A stretch of 64,000 bases of DNA from Streptomyces sp. NBC_01296 (GCF_035984415.1 NZ_CP130720.1:6200001-6264000); one strand, 5' to 3'. Shown: positions 30,501-39,085, counted from the first letter of the stretch. Notes: generated by a model not told the origin, from the letters alone. Translations and numbers: made by a program.

Positions 30501-30750
30501 TTCCTCCGGCGGGATGTCACTTCCGTCCGGAGGGACGAGAGCCACTCCTGAGAATCCAGGACGCCTGCTCCCGCGGTACCACCCTCCTTGGCCGCCGGAC
30601 GGATCCGGTGGCCCCCTCATTGGGGTGCGAAGCCGGTTCTACTGGCCCCACGGGAATCCGTGCGGGCTTTCTTCCGGCGGCTCAGGGGTGATCCTTCACA
30701 TCGCGCTCGCCCCCGGGCTCTCACCGTCCCCGGGTCGCTCCTGGCTGCGT
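30501..30750 (-). promoter_or_regulatory. T-box riboswitch of ileS (translational type)
   Basis: Reading the minus strand, the T-box core AGGGTGGTACCGCGG is at 30585-30571. An antisequestrator can be drawn exactly: GGAGGG (30587-30582) with CCCTCC (30534-30529), a TGGTACC bulge (30581-30575), and GCGGGAG (30574-30568) with CTCTCGT (30541-30535). The alternative helix pairs CCTCCGG (30533-30527) with CCGGAGG (30509-30503), which is the ileS ribosome binding site. So an uncharged tRNA(Ile) bound to TGGT would free the site. The specifier is probably ATC (30692-30690) in the usual context GAAGG-ATC-ACCCCTGAG. AGTAG (about 30622-30618) resembles the stem III conserved word. I see no terminator T-run. 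Confidence 0.93.
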
Positions 30751-31094
30751 ACGAAGCTACTCGTCCCCGTCCATGCCTTTCGCTGGGCCCAGTGTACGGG
30801 GCGGGGGCCCGCTCGGCAGACCGGTTTACGGGGGGTCGGCGCGGGGGTTGCGTCGGGCCTCGCAGCGGGGTGCGGGGCGGCGGCCGGGCGGGTGCGCGGC
30901 ATGACCCGAACGGGCTGATGGGCCGGTCCGGGCTCCGGTGTGACGGGTGGGGCGGATTACCGGGCTCCCTGATGGGCACAACGGATGCAGGTTGGCATCG
31001 ATGGACGCGTGCCCCGTTGCCGCGAGGCCGGAGTCGATTTATCGTTCCGGCACGATTCGCGCGCAAGATCACAGTATGTGAAGGGGCCGCGGCC
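30751..31094. promoter_or_regulatory. ileS / dksA-like divergent promoter region
   Basis: On the minus strand TACACT at 30796-30791 is a good -10 candidate for the T-box transcript, though no clear -35 stands at the right distance. The rest, up to the ATG at 31095, holds no convincing gene. AGTATG at 31071-31076 and GAAGGGG just before the start may serve the dksA-like gene. Confidence 0.4.
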
Positions 31095-32009
31095 ATGGTG
31101 GCGAAGAAGACCGCCGACAGAACTGCCGAGAAGGCTGTCGGGAAGGCCGCCGGGAAGGCGACGGCGGCCGAGAATGCGGCTCCGGCCCGGAAGGCGACCG
31201 CTGTCGGGAAGAAGGCCGCGAAGCCCGTGGCCGGGACGGCCGTGAATTCGGTGAAGTCGGTGAAGCCGGTGACGCCGGTGACCGGAGCGACCACGGCGGC
31301 GGCCAAGAAGGCGGCGGCGAAGAAGACGGTGGCCAAGAAGGCGGCTGCCGGGAAGAGCCCGGCCAAGAAGACCTCGGCCGTGAACACGGCGGCCGTCGAC
31401 AAGGTGGCCGCGAAGAAGGCGACCGGCGTCGGGAAGACGACCGCGAGGAATGCCACGGCCAAGGCGGCCGGGGCCGAGGGGGCGGCGCACGCCGCGCAAC
31501 AGACGGGAGCCCGGAAAGTGGTTGCCAAGAAGAGCACCGGCACGGCCAGGAAGACGGCTGCGGCCGCCACCAGCGGCCTGCCGAAGGCCAGGGCCACGGC
31601 GGGCCTGGCGCCGGGCGAGCTGGCCGTACGGCCCGGCGAGGACCCCTGGACCCCGGCGGAGGTCGCCGAGGCGCGCAGCGAGCTGCAGAGCGAGGTCCTG
31701 CGGCTGCGGCACGAGCTGCAGGCCTCCGACGAGGCCATCTCGGGGCTGATGCGGGACTCCGGCGACGGCGCGGGCGACGACCAGGCCGACACGGGCACCA
31801 AGAACATCACCCGGGAATCCGAGCTGGCCCTCGCCGCGAACGCCCGCGAGATGCTCGAACAGACCGAGCGGGCCCTGGAGCGGCTCGACGCGGGTACGTA
31901 CGGGCTCTGCGAGAACTGCGGCCAGCCCATCGGCAAGGCCAGGATGCAGGCCTTCCCGCGGGCGACGCTGTGCGTGGACTGCAAGCAGAAGCAGGAGCGG
32001 CGGCACTGA
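31095..32009 (+). CDS. Histone H1-like / DksA zinc-finger fusion protein
   Basis: A 304-residue protein of two unlike halves. Residues 1-165 are a Lys/Ala/Thr/Val low-complexity region with repeated AAKK/AKKTV-type units ([19 protein letters not shown]), like the tails of histone H1 or HupS. Residues about 185-304 are a DksA/TraR domain: a helical hairpin ([18 protein letters not shown]) and a four-cysteine zinc finger [20 protein letters not shown] then CVDCKQ. It probably binds DNA or polyanions through the tail while the DksA part may contact RNA polymerase (inference). The acidic coiled-coil tip typical of DksA is not obvious. ATG at 31095 is preceded by GAAGGGG; longer upstream frames are rejected. 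It lies between ileS and lspA, as I recall for other streptomycetes. Confidence 0.88.
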   Translation: MVAKKTADRTAEKAVGKAAGKATAAENAAPARKATAVGKKAAKPVAGTAVNSVKSVKPVTPVTGATTAAAKKAAAKKTVAKKAAAGKSPAKKTSAVNTAAVDKVAAKKATGVGKTTARNATAKAAGAEGAAHAAQQTGARKVVAKKSTGTARKTAAAATSGLPKARATAGLAPGELAVRPGEDPWTPAEVAEARSELQSEVLRLRHELQASDEAISGLMRDSGDGAGDDQADTGTKNITRESELALAANAREMLEQTERALERLDAGTYGLCENCGQPIGKARMQAFPRATLCVDCKQKQERRH

Positions 32010-32050
32010 GCGGGCGCTGAGACGGCACGGGCCGGGCTGCCGCCGCGGGC

Positions 32051-32095
32051 GGACCCTGACGTACTCTCGTGTCTCGTCAGGGTCCAGGGACCTGG
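32051..32095. promoter_or_regulatory. Double inverted repeat upstream of lspA
   Basis: GGACCCTGACG at 32051-32061 and CGTCAGGGTCC at 32075-32085 form a perfect 11-bp inverted repeat with a 13-base loop. CCAGG-GA-CCTGG at 32084-32095 overlaps its end. The first loop contains TACTCT, a possible -10 box. It lies 42 bp after the dksA-like gene and 56 bp before lspA, so it may be a terminator, an operator, or a structured leader. Confidence 0.55.
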
Positions 32096-32151
32096 CAGGG
32101 CTGTAGGGCTGTGTCGTCGGCAACCTGGTTCGAGCTAGTCGAGGGACTCAC

Positions 32152-32712
32152 GTGGCAGAGGCGGAGAGCATCATCGGTACGCCGGAGGTCGGGGACGACG
32201 CCCAGCCGGAGTCCGTCGGGCCCAAGGGGCGTCGGCGGATCGTGGCGCTGCTCGTCGTCGCCCTGCTCGCCTACCTGCTCGACTTCGGCAGCAAGATGCT
32301 GGTCGTCGCGAAGCTGGAGCACCAGCCGCCGATCCGGATCATCGGAGACCTGCTGAAGTTCGAGGCGATCCGCAACCCGGGTGCCGCCTTCGGCTTCGGC
32401 GAGGCCTTCACCATCATCTTCACCTGCATCGCGGCCACCGTGATCATCGTGATCGTGCGGCTGGCCCGGAAGCTCTACAGCCTGCCGTGGGCGATCGCGC
32501 TGGGCCTGCTGCTGGGCGGTGCGCTGGGCAATCTCACCGACCGCATCTTCCGTTCGCCGGGGATGTTCCGGGGGGCCGTCGTCGACTTCATCGCGCCCGC
32601 CCACTTCGCGGTCTTCAACCTCGCGGACTCGGCGATCGTGTGCGGCGGCATCCTGATCGTGCTGCTGTCGTTCAAGGGGCTGGACCCGGACGGCACGGTC
32701 CACAAGGACTGA
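32152..32712 (+). CDS. lspA: Lipoprotein signal peptidase (signal peptidase II)
   Basis: LspA removes lipoprotein signal peptides after lipid modification. The 186-residue protein has a 30-residue cytoplasmic start, four membrane helices and the family motifs [20 protein letters not shown] (first catalytic Asp) and VVDFI...[11 protein letters not shown] (second Asp). GTG at 32152 gives [11 protein letters not shown]. The N-terminal extension before the first helix is usual in streptomycetes. The RluA-family gene follows 63 bp later, the common lspA-rluD arrangement. Confidence 0.96.
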   Translation: MAEAESIIGTPEVGDDAQPESVGPKGRRRIVALLVVALLAYLLDFGSKMLVVAKLEHQPPIRIIGDLLKFEAIRNPGAAFGFGEAFTIIFTCIAATVIIVIVRLARKLYSLPWAIALGLLLGGALGNLTDRIFRSPGMFRGAVVDFIAPAHFAVFNLADSAIVCGGILIVLLSFKGLDPDGTVHKD

Positions 32713-32775
32713 TCGCGCACCGGCCGGGCACCGAACGCGGGAAAGCTGCGCTGCCGAGTCCTGCATACTCGACAG

Positions 32776-33717
32776 GTGAGTACGATTCCCGAGATCCGCA
32801 CCCTGCCCGTTCCCGATGGCCTCGAGGGCGAGCGCGTCGACGCCGCCATCGCCCGTATGTTCGGTTTTTCCCGGACGAAGGCGGCCGAGCTCGCCGCCGC
32901 GGGGAAGGTGTCGGTCGACGGCAGCGTCGTCGGGAAGTCCGAGCGCGTGCACGGCGGCGCCTGGCTCGAAGTCGAGATGCCCGCGCCGCCGCGGAAGGTC
33001 GAGGTCGTCGCCGAACCCGTCCCGGGCATGGAGATCGTCCATGACGACGACGACATCGTCGTCATCATGAAGCCGGTGGGCGTCGCCGCCCACCCGAGCC
33101 CCGGCTGGACCGGCACCACCGTCATCGGCGGCCTCGCCGCCGCCGGCTACCGGATCTCCACCTCCGGCGCGTCCGAGCGCCAGGGCGTCGTGCACCGCCT
33201 CGACGTCGGCACGTCCGGCCTGATGGCCGTCGCCAAGTCCGAGCGCGCGTACACCTCGCTGAAGAACCAGTTCCGCGAGCGCGTCGTGGACAAGCGCTAC
33301 CACGCGCTGGTGCAGGGGCACCCGGACCCGATGAGCGGCACGATCGACGCGCCGATCGGGCGGCACCCCAGCGCCGACTACAAGTGGGCCGTGACCCAGG
33401 AGGGCAAGCCCTCCGTCACCCACTACGACCTGATCGAGGCCTTCCGTGCGGCCTCGCTGCTCGACATCAAGCTCGAGACCGGGCGTACGCACCAGATCCG
33501 CGTGCACATGTCCGCGCACCGGCACCCCTGCGTCGGCGACCTCACGTACGGCGCCGACCCGACCGTCGCGAAGCGGCTGGGCCTGACCCGGCAGTGGCTG
33601 CACGCGGTGCGGCTCGGCTTCGAGCACCCGTCGGACGGCCAGTGGGTGGAGTTCGAGAGCACCTACCCGGCGGACCTGCAGCACGCGCTGGACGTGATCC
33701 GGGCCGAGAGCGAGTGA
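32776..33717 (+). CDS. RluA-family 23S rRNA pseudouridine synthase (RluD-like)
   Basis: A 313-residue protein with an N-terminal S4 RNA-binding domain ([22 protein letters not shown]) and the RluA catalytic domain. The nucleophile Asp143 is in [27 protein letters not shown] is the second signature. The position next to lspA suggests RluD (helix 69 of 23S rRNA), but the exact target cannot be read from sequence. GTG at 32776; the stop overlaps the following GNAT gene (GTGA). Confidence 0.93.
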   Translation: MSTIPEIRTLPVPDGLEGERVDAAIARMFGFSRTKAAELAAAGKVSVDGSVVGKSERVHGGAWLEVEMPAPPRKVEVVAEPVPGMEIVHDDDDIVVIMKPVGVAAHPSPGWTGTTVIGGLAAAGYRISTSGASERQGVVHRLDVGTSGLMAVAKSERAYTSLKNQFRERVVDKRYHALVQGHPDPMSGTIDAPIGRHPSADYKWAVTQEGKPSVTHYDLIEAFRAASLLDIKLETGRTHQIRVHMSAHRHPCVGDLTYGADPTVAKRLGLTRQWLHAVRLGFEHPSDGQWVEFESTYPADLQHALDVIRAESE

Positions 33718-34190
33718 CGTCCGGCGAGGCCTTCGCCGTCCGGGTGGCCGCCTCCGAGGCGGACACGGCGGCGTGCTTCGCGGTACGGACCGAGGTGTTC
33801 GTGGTCGAGCAGTCCGTGCCGGAGTCGATCGAGTACGACGCGTACGACGCGGTCGCGGTGCACGTGCTGGCCGTGGCGCCGGACGGGGAGCCGTTGGGCA
33901 CCGGGCGGCTGCTGTACGGGCCCGCGGCGCTGGGCAAGACGGGCGGCGACCTGACGGTCGGCTCGCTGGGGCGGCTGGCCGTACGCAAGGCCGCGCGCGG
34001 GCTGGGCGTGGGGGTCGCGCTGGTGCGGGCCATCGAGGCGGAGGCCCGGCGGCTGGGGCTGTCGGCCGTGGACTTGGGCGCGCAGACGCATGCGCTGGGC
34101 TTCTACGCCGGGCTGGGGTACGTGGCCTACGGGCCGGAGTTCGAGGACGCGGGCATTGCGCACCGGGCGATGAGGCGCCACCTGCCGTAG
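33714..34190 (+). CDS. GNAT-family N-acetyltransferase
   Basis: A 158-residue protein. The start [28 protein letters not shown], and the acetyl-CoA loop [22 protein letters not shown] with the R/Q-x-x-G-x-G/A type turn, mark a GNAT domain of the ElaA type; [16 protein letters not shown] is its C-terminal block. GTG at 33714 overlaps the RluA-family stop. Substrate unknown. Confidence 0.9.
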   Translation: MTSGEAFAVRVAASEADTAACFAVRTEVFVVEQSVPESIEYDAYDAVAVHVLAVAPDGEPLGTGRLLYGPAALGKTGGDLTVGSLGRLAVRKAARGLGVGVALVRAIEAEARRLGLSAVDLGAQTHALGFYAGLGYVAYGPEFEDAGIAHRAMRRHLP

Positions 34191-34212
34191 CCGGGCTGTG
34201 AGATCCCGCTGC

Positions 34213-34231
34213 GCGGGGCTTCCCGCCCCGC
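34213..34231 (+). terminator. Hairpin after the GNAT gene
   Basis: GCGGGG (34213-34218) and CCCCGC (34226-34231) around a seven-base loop, 23 bp after the stop. Short but GC-only. Confidence 0.4.
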
Positions 34232-34250
34232 CCGTGCCCGGAGGACGACT

Positions 34251-34280
34251 CCAGCCCCGCCGGCGTTTGAGGCGCGGGGT
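34251..34280. repeat. Streptomyces-type intergenic stem-loop repeat
   Basis: The stretch contains AGCCCCGCCGGCGTTTGAGG followed by CGCGGGG. From memory, close variants of this word occur many times between genes in Streptomyces chromosomes. CCCCGC and GCGGGG arms flank a GGCGTTTGAG-like loop. It probably acts as a terminator or transcript end; here it sits between the GNAT and antiporter genes. Confidence 0.6.
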
Positions 34281-34388
34281 CCGGGGCTTCGCGGGCCGCC
34301 CCCGCGGCAGGGGCGTGGCACCCGCCAGGCGGGCGAGGCTTCGACGGGGCGTGGGTTTCCGCGGGCGGCGGTACGGCAGGGTGGGGGA

Positions 34389-35981
34389 GTGGATCAGCTT
34401 GCTCTGCTGTTCGTGCTGTTGCTCGGGGCCGTGGTCTCCGTGCCGCTCGGGGATCGGCTCGGGCTGCCCGCGCCCGTCCTGATGACCATCGGCGGGGTCG
34501 CGCTCGCGCTGGTGCCGGTCGTGCCGAATGTCGACATCCCGCCCGAGTTCATCCTCCCGCTCGTGCTGCCCCCGCTGCTCTACGCCTCGGCGCAGCGCAC
34601 CTCGTGGCGGCAGTTCGCCGCCAACGTCCGGCCGATCCTCCTGCTCGCCGTGGCCCTCGTCTTCGTCACGACCGCCGCCGTCGGCGCCGTCGCGTACGCC
34701 GTCGTCCCCGGGCTGCCGCTGGCCGCGGCCCTTGCGCTCGGCGCGCTCGTCGCCCCGCCCGACCCCGTCGCCGCGACCGCCGTCGCCGGATCGCTCGGGC
34801 TGCCGCGCCGCATGGTGTCGATCCTCGAGGGCGAGGGCCTGTTCAACGACGTCACCGCGATCGTGCTGTACCACGTGGCCATCGCCGCGGCCGTCAGCGG
34901 CAGCTTCTCCTGGCCGGACGCGCTGGGGGAGTTCGTGCTCTCCGCCGTGGTCGCGATCGGCGTCGGGCTCCTGCTGGGCTGGGCCACCACTGCGCTCATG
35001 GGGCGGCTCGGCGACGCCACGCTCCAGATCGGGCTGACGCTGCTCGTGCCGTTCGTGTCGTACGTACTGGCCGAGGAGCTCAAGGGGTCGGGGGTGCTGG
35101 CCGTGCTGACCACGGCCCTGTTCCTCGCCGAGTACGCGAGCGACGCGGACGACGTGCTGGGGCGGCTCGCCGGGCACACGTTCTGGGAGGTCGTGGACAT
35201 GCTGGTCACGGGCGTGGCCTTCGGGCTGATCGGGCTGGAGCTGCACAACGTGTTCGGTGTCGCGGCCGGCCGCGAGTGGGAGATGGCGGGGTGGGCGGCC
35301 ACCGTGACCGCGGTGGTGGTCGCCGTACGGCTGATGTGGCTGCTGCCCGCCGGATGGCTGGCCAAGCGGCTGCACACGCTGCGCGACTACGACGAGGAGA
35401 TCCCGCTGAGCTGGCGGGAGAGCGTGGTGATGTGGTGGGCCGGGATGCGCGGGGTGGCCTCGGTGGCACTGGCGCTGGCCATTCCGCTGAGGGTCGAGGG
35501 CGGGGCGCCGTTCCCGGGGCGGGACCAGATCATCTTCATCGCCTTCGCCGTGATCATGGTGACGCTGGTGTGCCAGGGGCTGACGCTGCCGTGGCTGGTG
35601 CGGATGCTGGGCGTGGAGGCCGATGAGGACGCCGAGCGGGAGACGGAGCGAAAGCTGGCGATCCGCGCGGCGAAGGCCGCTAAGCGGCGGCTCAAGGAGA
35701 TCGAGGAGGTGGAGGACCTTCCGGAGGACCTGGTGGAGGTGCTGTACCGGCGGGCGTACGACGTGGGGGCGAGGATCAGCCCCGACATGGTGGACGAGGA
35801 GCGGCGCGAGGCGTACGCGAAGCGGGTGGAGCGGATCCGGGACGTCCAGCGGATCCAGCGGGAGATGATGTCGGCGGCGCGGCACGAGGTGCTGGCCGCA
35901 CGCAGCGAGCCGGGCGCGGACCCGGAGATCGTGGACCGGGTCCTGCGCCACCTGGACGTCCGCAGCCTCCGCAGCACCTGA
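34389..35981 (+). CDS. Na+/H+ antiporter, CPA1/NhaP family
   Basis: A 530-residue protein with about twelve membrane helices. The CPA1 active-site motif is GEGLFNDVTAIVLYHVA, with the Asn-Asp pair; the first helices read LLFVLLLGAVVSVPLGDRLG. PPDPVAATAVAG and WAGMRGVASVALALAIPL are further family blocks. The last 130 residues are a charged cytoplasmic helical tail (RETERKLAIRAAKAAKRRL). It exchanges Na+ or K+ for protons across the membrane. GTG at 34389 has only GGGGGA close upstream, so the start is slightly uncertain. Confidence 0.92.
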   Translation: MDQLALLFVLLLGAVVSVPLGDRLGLPAPVLMTIGGVALALVPVVPNVDIPPEFILPLVLPPLLYASAQRTSWRQFAANVRPILLLAVALVFVTTAAVGAVAYAVVPGLPLAAALALGALVAPPDPVAATAVAGSLGLPRRMVSILEGEGLFNDVTAIVLYHVAIAAAVSGSFSWPDALGEFVLSAVVAIGVGLLLGWATTALMGRLGDATLQIGLTLLVPFVSYVLAEELKGSGVLAVLTTALFLAEYASDADDVLGRLAGHTFWEVVDMLVTGVAFGLIGLELHNVFGVAAGREWEMAGWAATVTAVVVAVRLMWLLPAGWLAKRLHTLRDYDEEIPLSWRESVVMWWAGMRGVASVALALAIPLRVEGGAPFPGRDQIIFIAFAVIMVTLVCQGLTLPWLVRMLGVEADEDAERETERKLAIRAAKAAKRRLKEIEEVEDLPEDLVEVLYRRAYDVGARISPDMVDEERREAYAKRVERIRDVQRIQREMMSAARHEVLAARSEPGADPEIVDRVLRHLDVRSLRST

Positions 35982-36035
35982 CGGGGCCTGCGCCCCCGCC
36001 GCCACCGCACGGGAGCCCCGGCTCCGCCCGGCCGC

Positions 36036-36052
36036 CCGGGGCGCCGCCCCGG
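36036..36052. terminator. Hairpin between antiporter and LegB-like genes
   Basis: CCGGGGC-GCC-GCCCCGG is a perfect 7-bp stem with a three-base loop, in the 125-bp gap between two convergent genes. The gap is otherwise GC-rich and featureless. Confidence 0.55.
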
Positions 36053-36106
36053 CCCCGCGCCTCACATGTCGGCGGGGCCGGATTCGGCCGGGCGGCGCCG
36101 GGGGAG

Positions 36107-37123
36107 TCAGACCTGGTAGCGGGACGGGGCGAAGAGGGCCGGGTTCGAGGCGACCCAGGCGGAGGTGCGGGTCAGGCCCTCCTGGAGGGAGGTCTTCGGG
36201 GTCCAGCCGGCCCAGTCGCGGGCCCGGGAGTTGTCCGACAGGAGGCGCTGGACCTCGCTGCCCGCAGGGCGCAGGCGGGTCTCGTCCACCACGATCCGGG
36301 CTTCGCGGCCCGATGCCCGGATCAGGGCCTGCGCCAAGGCCCCGATGGAGATCTCCTGGCCCGTGCCGAGGTTGACCACCTCGCCCAGGGCCCGGTCGCA
36401 CTCCGCCACGGAGAGGAAGCCCTCCGCCGTGTCCGTCACGTACGTGAAGTCCCGGGTGGGGGACAGGGAGCCCAGGCGGATTTCCCGCGCCCCCGCGTGC
36501 AGCTGCGCCAGGATCGTCGGGATCACGGCCCGCGCCGACTGGCGGGGGCCGTAGGTGTTGAACGGCCGGACCACCGTCACCGGCAGCTCGAACGCATGGT
36601 GGAACGACAGCGCCATCATGTCCGCGCCGATCTTCGACGCCGAGTACGGGGACTGCGGCTGGAGCGGGTGCGATTCCGCTATCGGGGCCGTCAGCGCCGT
36701 CCCGTAGACCTCGCTCGTGGAGGTGTGCACGAGGCGCCGCACCCCGTGCCGCCGGCAGGCCTCCGCCATGTTCTGCGTACCGGTCACGTTGGTCTGGACG
36801 TACGCGCCCGGCGAGGCGTAGCTGTACGGGATCCCGATCAGCGCCGCCAGGTGGAACACCGTGTCGCAGCCCTCCACCGCGTCGCTGACCCGGCCCGCGT
36901 CGCGGATGTCGCCCGCCCACATCTCGACCGGGCCGTCGGGGTCGGCGAGGTACCGCGCCAGGTGGCCCTTCTCCGCGTACGGCTTGTAGTGGACGAAGGC
37001 GCGGACCCGGGCGCCCCGCTCCACCAGCAGGTCGACCAGGGTGGACCCGATGAACCCCTCGGCTCCGGTGACGAGGACCGTACGGCCGGTCCAGGGGTTC
37101 ACGGTGTTCGTGTGGGTGTTCAT
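36107..37123 (-). CDS. LegB-like NAD-dependent nucleotide-sugar 4,6-dehydratase
   Basis: A 338-residue extended SDR. The NAD loop is GAEGFIGSTLV; the catalytic Tyr-x3-Lys is in SPYSASKIGAD; TSTSEVYGTA gives the catalytic Thr and acidic residues. The stretches HLAALIGIPYSYASPGAYV, RPFNTYGPRQSARAVIPTI and GTGQEISIGALAQAL match what I remember of LegB-type dehydratases, which make a 4-keto-6-deoxy sugar from UDP- or GDP-GlcNAc. The exact substrate is not proven, and GDP-mannose or dTDP-glucose dehydratases are alternatives. ATG at 37123 overlaps the stop of the MurG paralogue (ATGA), so the two are coupled. No nonulosonate synthase (NeuB-like) gene is in the window. Confidence 0.85.
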   Translation of the reverse strand: MNTHTNTVNPWTGRTVLVTGAEGFIGSTLVDLLVERGARVRAFVHYKPYAEKGHLARYLADPDGPVEMWAGDIRDAGRVSDAVEGCDTVFHLAALIGIPYSYASPGAYVQTNVTGTQNMAEACRRHGVRRLVHTSTSEVYGTALTAPIAESHPLQPQSPYSASKIGADMMALSFHHAFELPVTVVRPFNTYGPRQSARAVIPTILAQLHAGAREIRLGSLSPTRDFTYVTDTAEGFLSVAECDRALGEVVNLGTGQEISIGALAQALIRASGREARIVVDETRLRPAGSEVQRLLSDNSRARDWAGWTPKTSLQEGLTRTSAWVASNPALFAPSRYQV

Positions 37124-38304
37124 ATCCGCTCCAGGGTGGGAAGGGGGACGCCGGCCACGCGGAGGACCTCCGCCGCCAGCAGTTCGGCGGCCCGGGCGTG
37201 CGGGCCGGGGTCGGCGGCGCCGGCCATCGCGGCCAGCCGGGCCGGGTCGGCCAGCAGCGGGCCGAGCAGCGCCGCCAGCCGGTCGGCGGTGGTCTCGGCA
37301 TCCGGCAGCAGCAGGCCCGCGCCCGCGTCGCCGAGGACCCGGGCGTTGTGGGTCTGGTGGTCGCCGGGGGCGTGCGGGTACGGGACGAGCAGGGCCGGGA
37401 CCCCGGTCGCCGCCAGCTCCGCCACCGTCGCGGAACCGGCCCGGCACACCACCAGGTCGGCGGCCGCGTACACGAGGTCCATCCGGTCCAGGTAGGGCAC
37501 GGCCCGGGCGATCCGCTGCCCGCCGCAGGCCGCGAGATCGGCGGCGGTGTCCGGCAGCGCCTGCGGACCCGTCTTGATCAGCAGCTGTACGTCGTCCCGC
37601 CCCTGCCAGAGCCCGGCCAGCCCGACCGCGGCCGCGGTGAGCCGGACCGCGCCCAGGCTGCCGCCGTTGAAGACGACCAGGCGGCGGCCGTCGGGGACGT
37701 GCAGGGCCCGCCGGGCCTCGGCGCGCAGGGCCGCCCGCTCGGGCCGGGTCAGCCCGGCCAGCCGCGCGAGGGCCGCCGAGATCGGCATTCCGGTGGTCAG
37801 GGCATGCGCCCCGCCCGCCAGATGGGCCCGGCTGCGGTCGAAGGCCACCGCGATGTGCGGGGTGAGCCGGGCCGCGAACCGGTTGGCGCGGCCCGGCACC
37901 GCGTTGGACTCGTGGATCACGGCCGGCAGCCCCGCCATCTTGGCCCCCAGCACGGCCGGCGCGCTCGGGTAGCCGCCCATGCCGACGACGGCGTGCGCGC
38001 CCTGGGCCCGGATCACCGAGCGCGCCTGCCCGGCCGAGCGCAGGAGCGCGGCCGGGAGCAGATAGCGCTTCGCGCCGAGCGAGGGGTCGAAGGGGATCAT
38101 GTCGACGGTGTGCAGGCGGTAACCGGCGCCCGGAATCAGCTCGGTCTCCAGGCCCCGCTCGGTCCCGACGAACGAGACCACGGCATCCGGGACGGCCGTG
38201 CGCAGCGCCTCGGCGAGGGCGAGCCCGGGGTAGATGTGGCCGCCGGTGCCGCCCGCGCCGATCACCACGGACAGGGGCCGGAGAGAGGTGCGTCGTGTGG
38301 TCAT
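37120..38304 (-). CDS. MurG paralogue (GT28-family glycosyltransferase)
   Basis: A 394-residue second MurG-type protein. It has the glycine loop GAGGTGGHIYPGLALAEAL, HESNAVPGRANRFA, GGSLGAVRLTAA and the UDP-GlcNAc site CRAGSATVAELAATGVPALL followed by APGDHQTHNARVL. Its GGTGGH loop and DHQ(T)xNA end look closer to classical MurG than the dcw copy does ([15 protein letters not shown]). It probably transfers a GlcNAc-like sugar to a lipid-linked acceptor on the cytoplasmic face of the membrane. Coupled to a nucleotide-sugar dehydratase, it may use a modified sugar or serve a different polymer (inference). ATG at 38304; the gene is divergent from a two-component system. Confidence 0.9.
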   Translation of the reverse strand: MTTRRTSLRPLSVVIGAGGTGGHIYPGLALAEALRTAVPDAVVSFVGTERGLETELIPGAGYRLHTVDMIPFDPSLGAKRYLLPAALLRSAGQARSVIRAQGAHAVVGMGGYPSAPAVLGAKMAGLPAVIHESNAVPGRANRFAARLTPHIAVAFDRSRAHLAGGAHALTTGMPISAALARLAGLTRPERAALRAEARRALHVPDGRRLVVFNGGSLGAVRLTAAAVGLAGLWQGRDDVQLLIKTGPQALPDTAADLAACGGQRIARAVPYLDRMDLVYAAADLVVCRAGSATVAELAATGVPALLVPYPHAPGDHQTHNARVLGDAGAGLLLPDAETTADRLAALLGPLLADPARLAAMAGAADPGPHARAAELLAAEVLRVAGVPLPTLERI

Positions 38305-38377
38305 GGGCGCAGACTTCCGGTGCGCCCTAAGAACGTTCTAAGAGGTTCTCTCAGAACTGTTTGGCAGGCTTTGGCCC
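38305..38377. promoter_or_regulatory. Divergent promoter region of murG2-legB and the two-component system
   Basis: In 73 bp there are AGAACGTTCT (38330-38339, a perfect palindrome), two direct GTTCT words exactly 10 bp apart (38335-38339 and 38345-38349), and GTTCT-CTC-AGAAC (38345-38357). Ten-bp direct repeats are typical of OmpR-type regulator sites. Placement between the operon and its adjacent regulator suggests autoregulation and control of the MurG2 operon (inference). Confidence 0.6.
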
Positions 38378-39085
38378 ATGAGCAGCACGAGTACGCACAC
38401 GAGTGGGCAGCGGATCCTGGTCGTGGACGACGAGCCCGAGGTACGGGCCGCCGTCCAGGACGGGCTGGCCGTCGAGGGGTACGAGGTACGGGGAGCCGCC
38501 GACGGGCTCGCCGCGCTGTCGGAGGTGGCCGGCTGGCAGCCCGACGCGGTGGTGCTCGACGTCATGATGCCGGTACTGGACGGGCTCGGGGTCTGCCGGC
38601 AGCTGCGCGCGCTGGGCGACCGTACGCCCGTACTCGTCCTGACCGCGTTGGACTCGGTGAGCGAGCGGGTCGACGGCCTGGAGGCGGGCGCCGACGACTA
38701 CCTGGTCAAGCCGTTCGCGCTGGACGAGCTGGTGGCCCGGGTCCGGGCCCTGCTGCGGCGGGCCGCGCCCGATCCGGCCGGTGCGGCCGTGCTCGGGTTC
38801 GCGGACCTGGTGCTCGATCCCGAGACGCGCACCGGAAGGCGCGGCGGGCGGCCGCTGGAGTTCAGCCGTACCGAGGCGGCCCTGCTGGAGCTGCTGCTGC
38901 ACCACCCCGGGCAGGTGCTGCCGCGGGAACTGATCCTGGAGCTGGTGTGGGGGCGGGACTTCGGGCCGGACTCCAACTCGCTGGCCGTCTACGTCGGCTA
39001 CCTGCGGCGGAAGCTGGAGGCCGGCGGCGAGCCGCGGCTGGTGCACACCGTCCACGGGGTCGGGTACCGGCTGGGTACGGCGTGA
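38378..39085 (+). CDS. OmpR/PhoB-family response regulator
   Basis: A 235-residue regulator. The receiver domain has the acidic pair Asp17-Asp18, phosphoacceptor Asp61 in VVLDVMMP, Thr89 and Lys111 in LVKPF. A winged-helix domain follows (residues about 140-235: [48 protein letters not shown]). It resembles MprA/CutR-type regulators. ATG at 38378; the stop overlaps the kinase GTG (GTGA). Probable targets include the divergent MurG2 operon. Confidence 0.93.
   Translation: MSSTSTHTSGQRILVVDDEPEVRAAVQDGLAVEGYEVRGAADGLAALSEVAGWQPDAVVLDVMMPVLDGLGVCRQLRALGDRTPVLVLTALDSVSERVDGLEAGADDYLVKPFALDELVARVRALLRRAAPDPAGAAVLGFADLVLDPETRTGRRGGRPLEFSRTEAALLELLLHHPGQVLPRELILELVWGRDFGPDSNSLAVYVGYLRRKLEAGGEPRLVHTVHGVGYRLGTA

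Noticed and set aside
36107-38304. A complete legionaminic or other nonulosonic acid pathway
   Set aside because: Only one LegB-like dehydratase is present; aminotransferase, epimerase, NeuB-like synthase and CMP transferase are missing in the window.
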